NCBI GenBank assembly: GCA_963769765.1
Contig: CAVYNA010000002.1
Location: 1 to 64,000, forward strand
Source of the DNA: Bog-756 sp963769765
GTDB lineage: Bacteria; Actinomycetota; Acidimicrobiia; Acidimicrobiales; RAAP-2
DNA: 64,000 bases
Reading direction: 5' to 3'
Shown: positions 1 to 8,557 of the stretch, one piece after another
Layout: the number at the start of each line of letters is the position of its first letter
Position numbering within the stretch: position 1 is the stretch's first letter
The notes under the pieces: generated by a model
The model's input: the letters and a program-made list of their open reading frames with translations, nothing else
What the model was told of the DNA's origin: nothing
Database searches by the model: none
Made by a program: the position numbers and the translations under genes

Positions 1-1
1 G

Positions 2-85
<84 letters not shown>

Positions 86-252
86 GAGTGACCGCATGAG
101 GCTACCCGATCCCCGAAATGACCAGTTCACGCCGGACCCGTCCGCAAGGACGCAGCGATCATGGTGTCCGGCTCGTGAGCGCGCCCGAAAGTCGCACCCC
201 ATTTCGTGCTCGCCGGGCCCCGGGCTACCTCCAACTCCCAGGTCGGCGCCGG

Positions 253-258
253 TAGGCT
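253..258 (+). promoter_or_regulatory. -10 hexamer TAGGCT for the fhaA operon
   Basis: TAGGCT fits the actinobacterial -10 pattern TAnnnT and ends 9 nt before the fhaA ATG. That leaves almost no room for a 5' leader, and no Shine-Dalgarno is seen. The same TAGGCTGAC string sits at the same distance before the chelatase gene at 19073. Confidence 0.5.
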
Positions 259-267
259 GACGCCAGC

Positions 268-924
268 ATGGGACTCCAGAAGTTCGAAGGGCGCCTCGAG
301 CGCATGGTGGACGGCACCCTGTCGCGGGCCTTCAAAGGTGAGCTGCACCCGGTGGAGATCGGGCGCCGGCTGACGCGCGAGATGGACCTCCAGCGGAATC
401 TCGGCGTCCAGGGCCTGATCGCGCCCAACGCGTTCATGGTGCACCTCTCCACCAGTGACTTCGATCGCTTCGAAGGGTTCCTCGACGCCCTGGTCAGGGA
501 GCTCGAGGAAGCGGCACGCGAGCATGCTCGGACCGAGGAGTACACCTTCGTCGGTCCGGTCACGGTCTCGGTCGTGGAGGACCCCTCCCAGCGCCGGGGC
601 CGATTCGCGATCGACTCGGAGGTCCAAGAGGGAACTGCTGGACTGCCGGCGGCTTCGGTCGTCCTCGCCGATGGTGAGCGGGTGGTGCTCGGGCCCGAGC
701 CCATCACGATCGGGCGCCTGCCCGAGAGCACGGTGCTGGTCTCCGATCCGAATGCGAGCCGGCGCCATGCGGAGATCAGGTGGCAGGGCAACGACGTGGT
801 GGTGGTCGACCTCGACTCGACCAACGGGACCCGGGTGAACGGGGCGACCATCCGCGAGCGGGTGCTCGCCGACGGTGATGAGATCGTGATCGGGACCACC
901 GTGCTCCGGTTCGAAGCCTCGTGA
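268..924 (+). CDS. fhaA: FHA-domain protein with N-terminal DUF3662 (FhaA-like)
   Basis: 218 aa. Residues 1-110 match the DUF3662 region found in front of FhaA FHA domains (MGLQKFEGRLERMVDG start). Residues 135-218 form an FHA phosphothreonine-binding domain with the typical GR, SRRHAEI and STNGTRVNG blocks. In mycobacteria FhaA binds phosphorylated partners of PknB, such as MviN, and tunes peptidoglycan synthesis. Here it opens the operon fhaA-fhaB-pstP-pbpA-pknB. Mycobacterial FhaA is much longer, so the linker between the two domains is short here. The start is fixed by the adjacent -10 and the conserved N-terminus. Confidence 0.93.
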   Translation: MGLQKFEGRLERMVDGTLSRAFKGELHPVEIGRRLTREMDLQRNLGVQGLIAPNAFMVHLSTSDFDRFEGFLDALVRELEEAAREHARTEEYTFVGPVTVSVVEDPSQRRGRFAIDSEVQEGTAGLPAASVVLADGERVVLGPEPITIGRLPESTVLVSDPNASRRHAEIRWQGNDVVVVDLDSTNGTRVNGATIRERVLADGDEIVIGTTVLRFEAS

Positions 925-943
925 TCGCCGGCATCTGACCACC

Positions 944-1444
944 ATGCACCTGCTGATGGTTTCGCTTCCGGGACCGACGGACAACACCCCGGTGCTCCGC
1001 GTCCTCGAATGGGCGGTGATCATCCTGCTCTGGCTCTTCTTCATGTGGGTCGTCCGTGCCGTCTGGGTCGAAGTGCGCCCGCTCAAGCGCCGTCGCCGGC
1101 GACGTGGCGACGAGCTCAATCCGTCGGCGAACGGCAAGGCGCCCCGTCGCAGGCAGCTCAAGCTGCACGTGATCCGGCCCGACGAGGAGGCCGGCCGCAT
1201 CTACGACATCGGCGACGAGGTGACCGTCGGCCGGGCGCCGGGATGCGGGGTCCCGATCGACTACGACGCCTACTCGTCGAACCTCCACGCCCGGCTCTTC
1301 CGGCTCGACGGCGCGCTGTGGGCCGAGGATCTCGGGTCGACCAACGGCACCTGGGTCAATACGGTCCGGATCAGCGAGCGCACCAAGCTCCAGAAGGGTG
1401 ACCTGCTGCAGGTCGGCGGCACGGTCTTCGAAGTGGGGAAGTGA
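944..1444 (+). CDS. fhaB: Membrane-anchored FHA-domain protein (FhaB/FipA-like)
   Basis: 166 aa. A hydrophobic segment at about residues 21-42 is followed by a very basic stretch (KRRRRRR), so the FHA domain is probably held on the cytoplasmic face of the membrane. The FHA domain covers about residues 80-162, with the GRAPGC, NLHARLF and STNGTWVNT blocks. FhaB/FipA homologues couple kinase signalling to divisome proteins. It lies 19 nt after fhaA and ends one base before the pstP start codon. Confidence 0.92.
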   Translation: MHLLMVSLPGPTDNTPVLRVLEWAVIILLWLFFMWVVRAVWVEVRPLKRRRRRRGDELNPSANGKAPRRRQLKLHVIRPDEEAGRIYDIGDEVTVGRAPGCGVPIDYDAYSSNLHARLFRLDGALWAEDLGSTNGTWVNTVRISERTKLQKGDLLQVGGTVFEVGK

Positions 1445-1445
1445 G

Positions 1446-2747
1446 ATGACGCTCCTCCGTTCGGGATCGGCGACCGACACCGGACTCGTCCGGTCGGTCA
1501 ACCAAGACTTGGCTGTCGAGTCTCCCAACCTCTACGCGGTAGCCGACGGGATGGGCGGACACGCCGGCGGCGAGGTCGCATCACGTCTGGCGGTCGACGC
1601 GCTCGGCGCGGCGTTCGGCCGCCAGCCGACCGGATCCGGGCTCTCCGAGGCGGTCGTCGAGGCCAATGCGATCGTGTGGCAGCACAGTCTCGAGAACCCA
1701 GAGCTGCGCGGTATGGGGACCACCCTGACGGCCGTCGGACTGGTCAACGAGGACGGGCGTGACGTCCTCGCACTGGTGAACGTCGGCGACTCCCGCTCGT
1801 ACCGGCTCCATGACGGCGAGCTGACCCAGATCACCACCGATCACAGCCTGGCCGAGGAGATGGTCCGCACCGGCGAGCTCACCACAAGCGAGGCGGCCCT
1901 GCACCCTCACCGGCACATCCTCACGAGAGCGCTCGGGGTTTCCGAGGACGTCGCCGTCGATCTCTGGCGGATCCAGCCGGTCCGTGGAGACCGATTCCTG
2001 CTCTGCAGCGACGGGCTGACCAACGAGCTCGACGACGACCAGATCGCCGAGGTGCTCACTTCGGTGAGCGATCCCAGCCAGACCGCCGACCTGCTCGTCC
2101 GTGCGGCCCGCACCCATGGGGGGAGCGACAACATCACGGTCGTGATCGTCGATGTCGTTCTCGGCGAGGGCGATGAGCCCGTCGGACCGGCTGTCGCGGC
2201 GGTCGCTCCCGACTTCCGGACCGCGACGCCCCGGGCCAACGGAACGGCGACCGACGTCGAATCGCCACCGGGACCGATGCCGGTGCCCGAGGTCGACCGC
2301 ACGAGTCGTCGCGAGCGCCGGCGCCTCAAGCGGCGTCAGCGACGACTCGCGCGCGGCCGGCGACTGATCACGCCGCGGACGCTGCTCTTCATCGTCCTGC
2401 TCGGCGCGGTGGTCGCCGGAACGCTCTACGCAATCCGCTGGTACGACGTGAACTCCTACTACGTCGGGGTAGACAACAACGAGCTCGTGATCTACCAGGG
2501 CCGCATCGGGGGCTTCCTCTGGTACCACCCGGTCGCGGTCGAACGCACAGGCGTGACGACGTCCGACGTCCCGTTCAACTACGTGAACGCCCTCAATGCG
2601 GGCGTCGAGGAGTCTTCGGTCCAGAGCGCGCGTGTCTACGTGGCCAATCTGGTGACCACCCGTGAGCAGCAGCTCAATCCCAACGCGACGCCGACACCGG
2701 CTCCGACAACGACGATTCCCACTACGGCAACGACGAAGGGGACCTGA
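1446..2747 (+). CDS. pstP: PP2C-family Ser/Thr protein phosphatase, membrane anchored (PstP)
   Basis: 433 aa from the ATG just after the fhaB stop. The cytoplasmic PP2C domain (about 1-240) has the metal-binding blocks SVNQD (D21), ADGMGGH (D34-G35), SDGLTNELDD and GGSDNITVVIVD. A basic linker, one membrane helix (about 315-335) and an outside Thr/Pro-rich tail follow, as in mycobacterial PstP. It dephosphorylates PknB and its substrates. The stop codon overlaps the pbpA ATG, so the two are translationally coupled. A start further upstream is possible, but it would overlap fhaB and add no conserved sequence. Confidence 0.94.
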   Translation: MTLLRSGSATDTGLVRSVNQDLAVESPNLYAVADGMGGHAGGEVASRLAVDALGAAFGRQPTGSGLSEAVVEANAIVWQHSLENPELRGMGTTLTAVGLVNEDGRDVLALVNVGDSRSYRLHDGELTQITTDHSLAEEMVRTGELTTSEAALHPHRHILTRALGVSEDVAVDLWRIQPVRGDRFLLCSDGLTNELDDDQIAEVLTSVSDPSQTADLLVRAARTHGGSDNITVVIVDVVLGEGDEPVGPAVAAVAPDFRTATPRANGTATDVESPPGPMPVPEVDRTSRRERRRLKRRQRRLARGRRLITPRTLLFIVLLGAVVAGTLYAIRWYDVNSYYVGVDNNELVIYQGRIGGFLWYHPVAVERTGVTTSDVPFNYVNALNAGVEESSVQSARVYVANLVTTREQQLNPNATPTPAPTTTIPTTATTKGT

Positions 2748-4273
2748 TGGAGAAACGGATTCGCCGGCTCGGGATCTTCATGGTGCTCTGCTTCGTGGCC
2801 CTGTTCATCCAGCTCAACAACATCCAGGTGGTCAAGGCGAGCTCGCTCGCCAACAGCCCGAACAACCCCCATGTCATCGCGGTCCAGCGGGACCAGCCCC
2901 GGGGTGACATCGTCTCCGCGGACGGCATCGTCCTCGCCAGCTCGGTGCCGACGACCGGCAAGTACGCCAAGGACTACAGGTATAGCCGGGTCTACGATCC
3001 GTACACTGCGCAGCTGTTCGGCCAGATCGTCGGGTTCGACTCCCATCGGTACGGAACGTCCGGCATCGAGGCCGAGTACAACAGCTACCTCCAATCGCAT
3101 ACCCGGCCTGCGAAGTCCGTACGCGATCTTCTGGTCAACAGGACGACGACCGACAACGTCACGCTCACCATCAATTCCCAACTGCAGGGCCAGGTTGCGC
3201 AGATCGTCAACCAGACAAGTGCAACGGACCACGCACCGGAAGTCGGTGCGGTCGTGCTCAATGTCAAGACCGGCGCCGTCGAGGCGATGTACTCGAATCC
3301 GTCCTACAACCCGTCCGGTCTCGCCTCAGACGACGACGCCGTCGAGCGGCTGACCTGGTACTCGCTCAACCCGGCAAGTGCCCAGAGTCCGATGGTCTCG
3401 CGCGCCTTCCAGCGGGGCTACCTCCCAGGCTCGACCTTCAAGGTGGTCACCTCCTCGGCCGTCTACGACCACGATCCGGCGGTCGCCAACGTCAACTATC
3501 CGCCGCCCGTGCCGCCGCTCACACCGATTGCCGGTTGCATCGCGGTTCCCCAGACGCCGCTTCCGCTCTGCAACTACCACCACGAGGTCTGCAGCGGAAC
3601 CATCCAACAGACGCTCCCCCAATCGTGCAACACGGCGTTCGCGCAGATGGGCATGGCGCTCAAGACCAATCTCAACACCGAGGCCCAGGCGTTCGGGTTC
3701 AATCAGCGGATCCCGATCGACCTGCCGGCCTCCGCCGTCTCCAACTTCCCGACGGCCGCGCAGCTCACGAACAACGCCCCCTTGCAGGCGTACTCGGCGT
3801 TCGGACAGGGGACGAATGTGAGCACGGACGTCGCGACACCGCTGCAGATGGCGCTCGTGGCCGAGGGGATCGCCGACAAGGGAGTGGTCATGACTCCCCA
3901 CGTCATGGCCCAGATCCGGGACTCGCAGGGCAACCTGGTCTCGACCTACGTCCCGAAGCCCTGGCTGATCGCGACCAACCCGCTGACCGCGGCCGCCGTC
4001 ACCGTGCTCATGCAGGGCGTGGTCTCGTCCGGCACCGCTGCCGGTGTCTTCCCGCCTCAGTGGAACGTCGCGGCGAAGACCGGCACCGCCGAGGTCGGAT
4101 CGACGGCTGTCCCGCTCACCAACGACTGGATGGTCGCCTTCGCCCCAGCCAACGACCCGAAGGTCGCAGTCGCCTTCGTGGTGCCGAACCAACCGGCGGA
4201 CGCGACAGGCGCCGCGGTCTCGGGTCCACCGATGAAGGCCATCCTCGGCGACGCACTGGCGGCGACGCCGTGA
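2747..4273 (+). CDS. pbpA: Penicillin-binding protein A, peptidoglycan transpeptidase
   Basis: 508 aa class B PBP with an N-terminal membrane anchor (about 8-25) and a periplasmic transpeptidase domain. Active-site motifs are complete: SxxK at S229-TF-K232, SxN at S293-C-N295 and KTG at K444-T-G446. Class B PBPs cross-link peptidoglycan together with a SEDS glycosyltransferase (RodA/FtsW). In most actinobacterial operons of this type rodA lies directly before pbpA. Here pstP and pbpA overlap by a base, so no such gene fits. The partner must be encoded elsewhere. Confidence 0.94.
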   Translation: MEKRIRRLGIFMVLCFVALFIQLNNIQVVKASSLANSPNNPHVIAVQRDQPRGDIVSADGIVLASSVPTTGKYAKDYRYSRVYDPYTAQLFGQIVGFDSHRYGTSGIEAEYNSYLQSHTRPAKSVRDLLVNRTTTDNVTLTINSQLQGQVAQIVNQTSATDHAPEVGAVVLNVKTGAVEAMYSNPSYNPSGLASDDDAVERLTWYSLNPASAQSPMVSRAFQRGYLPGSTFKVVTSSAVYDHDPAVANVNYPPPVPPLTPIAGCIAVPQTPLPLCNYHHEVCSGTIQQTLPQSCNTAFAQMGMALKTNLNTEAQAFGFNQRIPIDLPASAVSNFPTAAQLTNNAPLQAYSAFGQGTNVSTDVATPLQMALVAEGIADKGVVMTPHVMAQIRDSQGNLVSTYVPKPWLIATNPLTAAAVTVLMQGVVSSGTAAGVFPPQWNVAAKTGTAEVGSTAVPLTNDWMVAFAPANDPKVAVAFVVPNQPADATGAAVSGPPMKAILGDALAATP

Positions 4274-4337
4274 GCGTTGCGCGACCCCTGTTCAGAACCC
4301 CTGACCCGAGAGAGTGCAGGCATAGGCTTTGACGCAC

Positions 4338-6155
4338 ATGGACACCGAACCGAACCCGCGAGTCTTTTCCGAGCGGTACGAGTTGAACCACCTGATCGCC
4401 CGCGGCGGCATGGCCGAGGTCTACCGCGCCCGCGACCGCCTGCTCGACCGTCCGGTCGCCCTGAAAGTCCTCTTTCCGGAGCTCTCGGTCGACCGGTCGT
4501 TCGTCGAGCGGTTCAAGCGGGAGGCGCAGAACGCCGCCAACCTCTCGCATCCGAACATCGTCCCGGTCTTCGACTGGGGCGAAGATGCGGGCACCTACTT
4601 CATTGTCATGGAGTACATCGACGGGCGCCCGCTGTCGTCGATCCTGAAGGGTGCGGGCCCCCTCTCGCCGGAGCGGGCCGCCGACGTCGGGGCGCACGTG
4701 GCCGGCGCCCTCGGGTACGCACACAAGCACGGCGTGATCCACCGAGACGTGAAGCCCGGCAACGTGCTCATCACCGACGACGGAACGGTGAAGGTGACCG
4801 ACTTCGGAATCGCTCGTGCGATCAACACCGAGGAGAGCCTGACCCAGACCGGCGCGGTCATGGGAACCGCGACCTACTTCTCTCCGGAGCAGGCCGAAGG
4901 TGTCGGCGTCGACGCGCGCAGTGACATCTACTCACTCGGCGTGGTGCTGTTCGAGATGGTGACCGGACGACCGCCGTTCCTCGGCGACACACCGGTCGCG
5001 GTCGCGTCGAAGCACGTCCGCGACTACCCGCCCGCGCCGCGCGAGCTCAACCCGGCGATCCCTCCGACCTTCGAGGCCATCGTCCTCAAGTGCATGGCCA
5101 AGGATCCGAATCACCGGTACGCGACCGCCGAGGACCTGCGAGCGGATCTCCTCCGCTTCAACGAGGGCCGCTCCGTGCTGGCCGCCACCGACCCAACCGT
5201 CATGCTTGCCGCGCAGGGCAAGACGGAGATGATCGGCGCGGTTGCCGCGGTGGACGCCACCCAGGCTGTGCTCGCCGCCGATGGTGCGGACGAGGAGGAG
5301 CCCGAAGAGAAGCATCCTCACCGCACCCGCAACTACACGATCGCCCTGGTCGTCCTCCTGATCCTGCTGGGCGTGTTCGGCTTCTTCCTCTTGCGCAACC
5401 TCGGCTACCTCGGGGGCAGTGCCTCGTTCAACCTCCCGACCAACCTCGTGGGCAAGCCGGTGCTGCCGGTCACCGCCCAGCTCGAGTCCGAGGGTCTGGT
5501 CGTGAAGACCACCAACCAGCCGTCGACCCAGGCGGCGGGCATCGTGCTCGCGACCAACCCGTCACCCGGCTCACTCGTCAAGAAGGGCGACACGGTCACG
5601 TTGACCGTCGCGGTCGCCCCGCAGGTCACCGTGCCCCAGGGGATCACCCAGACGTCCCTCTCGCACGCGCAGACCCTGCTCGAACAGGCAGGCTTGCAGT
5701 CCTCGGTGACCTACGTGACGAACCCCGCGTCGAACAACACCGTGCTGAGCGCGAATCCGTCTTCGGGCCAGTCGGTTCCATCGGGAACCACGGTGAAGCT
5801 GACCGTGTCGTCGGGTCCCTCGAACGTCATCGTGCCCTCCCTCGTCGGGATCAGCCAGCAGCAGGCACCGGCCCTGCTGCAGCAGTACAACCTCGTGCTG
5901 GGGAACATCACCCCGGAGTCCTCGAGCCAGTACAACGCCGGCCTGATCATCAGCTCCAACCCCGGCCCGGGCGCGCCGGTCCCGCCGGGCACCGCGGTCA
6001 ACATCGTGGTCTCGAGTGGACCTCCGCCGACCACGACCACGTCGTCGTCGACCACCACCTCTTCGTCGTCGACCACCTCGACGTCGAGCACGATCCCTCC
6101 GGGAATCCGACCGGGCCGCGGACCGGGCGGTCAGGGTCCGCCCGGTCCGAACTGA
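4338..6155 (+). CDS. pknB: Transmembrane Ser/Thr protein kinase with three PASTA domains (PknB-like)
   Basis: 605 aa. The kinase domain (about 14-275) has a Gly-rich loop ARGGMAEVY, catalytic K43, HRD (R136-D137) and DFG (D155). A juxtamembrane segment, one membrane helix (about 333-353), three extracellular PASTA repeats (about 361-425, 426-495, 496-560) and a Ser/Thr/Pro tail follow. PASTA domains bind muropeptides or lipid II, so the kinase senses cell-wall state. FhaA, FhaB, PstP and the PBP are its usual partners. The start is uncertain: an in-frame TTG lies 9 nt upstream. Only this one kinase is present, with no pknA. Confidence 0.94.
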   Translation: MDTEPNPRVFSERYELNHLIARGGMAEVYRARDRLLDRPVALKVLFPELSVDRSFVERFKREAQNAANLSHPNIVPVFDWGEDAGTYFIVMEYIDGRPLSSILKGAGPLSPERAADVGAHVAGALGYAHKHGVIHRDVKPGNVLITDDGTVKVTDFGIARAINTEESLTQTGAVMGTATYFSPEQAEGVGVDARSDIYSLGVVLFEMVTGRPPFLGDTPVAVASKHVRDYPPAPRELNPAIPPTFEAIVLKCMAKDPNHRYATAEDLRADLLRFNEGRSVLAATDPTVMLAAQGKTEMIGAVAAVDATQAVLAADGADEEEPEEKHPHRTRNYTIALVVLLILLGVFGFFLLRNLGYLGGSASFNLPTNLVGKPVLPVTAQLESEGLVVKTTNQPSTQAAGIVLATNPSPGSLVKKGDTVTLTVAVAPQVTVPQGITQTSLSHAQTLLEQAGLQSSVTYVTNPASNNTVLSANPSSGQSVPSGTTVKLTVSSGPSNVIVPSLVGISQQQAPALLQQYNLVLGNITPESSSQYNAGLIISSNPGPGAPVPPGTAVNIVVSSGPPPTTTTSSSTTTSSSSTTSTSSTIPPGIRPGRGPGGQGPPGPN

Positions 6156-6165
6156 CACCGGCCTG

Positions 6166-6188
6166 ACCGGAGCCGGAGCTCCTCCGGT
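6166..6188. terminator. Hairpin between convergent pknB and trpG
   Basis: ACCGGAG (6166-6172) and CTCCGGT (6182-6188) form a 7-bp stem with a 9-nt loop, between the pknB stop and the trpG stop. There is no T-run, which is usual for GC-rich actinobacterial hairpins. It could serve both directions. Confidence 0.4.
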
Positions 6189-6194
6189 GCGACC

Positions 6195-6773
6195 TCAGGC
6201 GGCCTGGGCGAGGAAGTTGGCGAGCAGCATCGGCCCGCTCGGGGTGAGGAACGACTCGGGATGGAACTGCACGCCTTCGACCGGCAGCGTGCGGTGGCGG
6301 AGCCCCATGATCACGCCGTCGGACGTGGTCGCGGTCACCTCGAGCACGTCGGGCACGCTCGACGGCTCCACGACGAGCGAGTGGTAGCGGGTCGCGATCA
6401 ACGGATCGGGGAGCCCGTCGAAGACGCCGGTGCCGCCGTGGTGGATGTTCGACGTCTTGCCGTGCATGAGCGTGGGCGCGGCCACGATCCTTCCTCCGTA
6501 GACCTGGCCGATGGCCTGGAGGCCGAGGCAGACGCCGAGGATGGGGACGACTCCGGCGAGCGCCTCGACAACGGTCATCGAGATGCCCGCTTCTTCGGGT
6601 CGACCAGGCCCGGGGGAGATGAGGACTGCATCCGGCGACGCCGCCCGGATCGCGTCGACGTCGACCGCGTCGTTGCGGAAGACCACCGGCTCCGCACCGA
6701 GCTCACCGAGCTCTTGGACGAGGTTGTAGACGAACGAGTCGTAGTTGTCGATGACCAGCACGCGGGTCGCCAT
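6195..6773 (-). CDS. trpG: Anthranilate/aminodeoxychorismate synthase glutamine amidotransferase subunit
   Basis: 192 aa class I glutamine amidotransferase, the normal length of stand-alone TrpG/PabA. The catalytic triad is visible as C82 (GVCLGLQ) with H171 and E173 (GVQFHPESF). It releases ammonia from glutamine for chorismate amination, making anthranilate (tryptophan) or ADC (folate). Sequence alone does not separate TrpG from PabA, and many actinobacteria use one protein for both. The position beside pknB and crgA is conserved in mycobacteria. A TACGAT -10 (6783-6788, minus strand) lies 9 nt before the ATG. Confidence 0.92.
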   Translation of the reverse strand: MATRVLVIDNYDSFVYNLVQELGELGAEPVVFRNDAVDVDAIRAASPDAVLISPGPGRPEEAGISMTVVEALAGVVPILGVCLGLQAIGQVYGGRIVAAPTLMHGKTSNIHHGGTGVFDGLPDPLIATRYHSLVVEPSSVPDVLEVTATTSDGVIMGLRHRTLPVEGVQFHPESFLTPSGPMLLANFLAQAA

Positions 6774-6782
6774 GGCGCACCG

Positions 6783-6788
6783 ATCGTA
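6783..6788 (-). promoter_or_regulatory. -10 hexamer TACGAT for trpG
   Basis: On the minus strand TACGAT ends 9 nt before the trpG ATG, with no Shine-Dalgarno between them. This suggests a leaderless or near-leaderless transcript. Confidence 0.4.
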
Positions 6789-6840
6789 CCGGCCGTGCCG
6801 CGAGGTCTCCGCCCGGTGCGTGGCAGGTGGGACCGCTGGC

Positions 6841-6846
6841 TATCCT
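6841..6846 (+). promoter_or_regulatory. -10 hexamer TATCCT for crgA
   Basis: TATCCT lies 6 nt before the crgA ATG with no Shine-Dalgarno, the spacing expected if transcription starts at or beside the A of ATG. Confidence 0.5.
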
Positions 6847-6852
6847 TCGGCC

Positions 6853-7155
6853 ATGGCAAATGCGGCCAAGTCCGGCCCGGGTCGGGCGCAGAAGAAGGGC
6901 CGCTCCGCGGGCGGCCGCACGACGGCCCCGGCGCAGGCGGCGCGCAACGACCGGTACACCCCGCCCATCTCGAAGAAGGTCAAGGAGAGCCCACGGTGGA
7001 TGGGCATCCTCATCCTCGTGCTCTTCGTGCTCGGGGTACTGATCGTGATCCTCAACTACACGGGCGCGCTGCCCGGAGGCGTGAACAACGCCTGGTTGAT
7101 CGCCGCGATCGGCTCGATCTTCGTGGGCATGATGCTGGCGACCCGCTACCACTGA
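6853..7155 (+). CDS. crgA: Cell division protein CrgA
   Basis: 100 aa. A basic, Gly/Ala-rich cytoplasmic N-terminus (1-45) is followed by the conserved SPRWMG entry into the first membrane helix (about 49-68), a short NYTGALPGG loop and a second helix (about 80-96). This matches CrgA (formerly UPF0233), a small two-helix divisome protein that binds FtsZ, FtsI/PBP and CwsA in actinobacteria. Its place next to trpG and the pknB operon is conserved in mycobacteria. The start is chosen because of the -10 just upstream; longer in-frame forms add sequence unlike the family. Confidence 0.92.
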   Translation: MANAAKSGPGRAQKKGRSAGGRTTAPAQAARNDRYTPPISKKVKESPRWMGILILVLFVLGVLIVILNYTGALPGGVNNAWLIAAIGSIFVGMMLATRYH

Positions 7156-7166
7156 CGCCGGTGGCG

Positions 7167-7180
7167 CGACCAGGTGGTCG
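7167..7180. terminator. Hairpin between convergent crgA and thiolase
   Basis: CGACC-AGGT-GGTCG forms a 5-bp stem with a 4-base loop in the 27-nt gap between the two convergent stop codons. It is small and has no T-run. Confidence 0.3.
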
Positions 7181-7182
7181 TG

Positions 7183-8364
7183 TCAGCCCAGCCGCTCGAT
7201 GATGGTCGCGTTCGCCATCCCCCCGCCCTCGCACATGGTGACCAAGCCATAGCGCCCGCTGGTGCGCTCGAGCTCGTTGACCAGGGTGGCCATCAGCTTG
7301 GCCCCGGACGCTCCGAGCGGATGGCCGAGCGCGATCGCACCGCCGTTGACGTTCACCTTCTCGAAGTCCGCACCGAGCTCCTTCTGCCAGGCGAGGACGA
7401 CCGACGCGAACGCCTCGTTGATCTCGACGAGATCGATGTCGTCGAGGCTCAGCTTGGCCTTCTCGAGCACCGAGCGCGTGGCGGGGATCGGGCCGGTCAG
7501 CATCGTGATGGGATCGGTGCCCGCGAGGGCGAAGCTGTGGAACCGCGCTCGCGGTGTCAATCCCAGCGTGGAGGCCCGCTCCTCGCTCATGATGAGCACC
7601 GCCGACGCGCCGTCGGTGATCTGTGACGAGTTGCCCGCAGTCACCTTCCCGTTCTCCTGCCGGAAGGCCGGCTTCAGCTGTCCGAGCGTCTCGACGGTGG
7701 AGTCGGGTCGGATGCCCTCGTCGGCCGCCACGAGCTCGTCGGTGTCCGCGCCGCTGTCGTCCTTGCTCGCGACCGGGACGAGCTCGCGCTCGAACCGACC
7801 CTCGGCGGTCGCGCGGGCGGCCCGCTGGTGCGAGCGGGCCGAGAACTCGTCGAGGTCCTCGCGGCTCAGGTTCCACTTCTCGGCGATGAGCTCGGCGCTC
7901 TCGCCCTGGCCGACGAGGCCGCCACGCTCGGCATAGCGCTGCATGACCCTCGGGCCGAAGGGAAATCCGAGATCCCGGACGACCGACGAGCCCATCGGGG
8001 TGCGGGTCATCACCTCGACGCCGGCGGCCACGACGACGTCGTACGCACCGGCGATCACCCCCTGAGCGGCGAAGTGGCAGGCCTGTTGCGAGGAGCCGCA
8101 CTGCCGGTCGATGGTCGTCGCCGGCACCGACTCGGGGTAGCCGGCTGCGAGCACCGCGTTGCGGCCGACGTTGAGGGACTGCTCGCCGACCTGCATGACG
8201 CACCCCATGATCACGTCGTCGACCAGCGCCGGATCGAAGTCGTTGCGCTCGACGAGCGCCTTCAGCGTCTCGGACGCGAGGTCGACCGAGTGCCAGTTGC
8301 GGAGCTTCCCGTTGCGCTTGCCTCCGGGGGTCCGGACCGCATCCACGATGACGGCATTGGCCAT
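7183..8364 (-). CDS. Acetyl-CoA C-acyltransferase (thiolase)
   Basis: 393 aa, the usual thiolase length. The acyl-accepting C89 lies in TIDRQCGSSQQA. NEAF, the GGAIALGHPLGASGA histidine block and the C-terminal CEGGGM cysteine are all present. It cleaves 3-ketoacyl-CoA with CoA (beta-oxidation) or condenses two acetyl-CoA. FadA-type degradation is more likely given the thioesterase transcribed divergently at 8558. GGAAGGAG lies 7 nt before the ATG. A short dyad at 8456 sits between the two genes and may control both. Confidence 0.92.
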   Translation of the reverse strand: MANAVIVDAVRTPGGKRNGKLRNWHSVDLASETLKALVERNDFDPALVDDVIMGCVMQVGEQSLNVGRNAVLAAGYPESVPATTIDRQCGSSQQACHFAAQGVIAGAYDVVVAAGVEVMTRTPMGSSVVRDLGFPFGPRVMQRYAERGGLVGQGESAELIAEKWNLSREDLDEFSARSHQRAARATAEGRFERELVPVASKDDSGADTDELVAADEGIRPDSTVETLGQLKPAFRQENGKVTAGNSSQITDGASAVLIMSEERASTLGLTPRARFHSFALAGTDPITMLTGPIPATRSVLEKAKLSLDDIDLVEINEAFASVVLAWQKELGADFEKVNVNGGAIALGHPLGASGAKLMATLVNELERTSGRYGLVTMCEGGGMANATIIERLG

Positions 8365-8455
8365 GAGGGCTCTCCTTCCAGGTCCGACGGACGCTGTCCT
8401 GTCGGCCGACGTCGGGTGGGCTCCCTCGGGTCGTCGAGGATGTCCACAAAACTTG

Positions 8456-8470
8456 ACTGGTTGGTCCAGT
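8456..8470. promoter_or_regulatory. Operator-like inverted repeat between thiolase and thioesterase
   Basis: ACTGG-TTGGT-CCAGT is a perfect 5-bp dyad with a 5-nt centre, in an AT-richer patch between the divergent starts at 8364 and 8558. The size suits a TetR-family repressor, the class that usually controls acyl-CoA genes in actinobacteria. No regulator gene is adjacent. Confidence 0.45.
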
Positions 8471-8545
8471 ATTCTACACGTCACTCCTGCGGGGTCAACC
8501 GTGCCCACGCCCGGTGCGACCGGGCTCTGCGAGGCAGCCACCGGG

Positions 8546-8551
8546 TACGTT
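8546..8551 (+). promoter_or_regulatory. -10 hexamer TACGTT for the thioesterase gene
   Basis: TACGTT ends 6 nt before the GTG at 8558. This supports that GTG as a leaderless start rather than the ATG seven codons later. Confidence 0.4.
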
Positions 8552-8557
8552 CGTTCC

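Noticed and set aside
4321..4338. TTG start for pknB at 4329
   Set aside because: It cannot be excluded, but the ATG three codons later is a more usual start and no Shine-Dalgarno favours the TTG.
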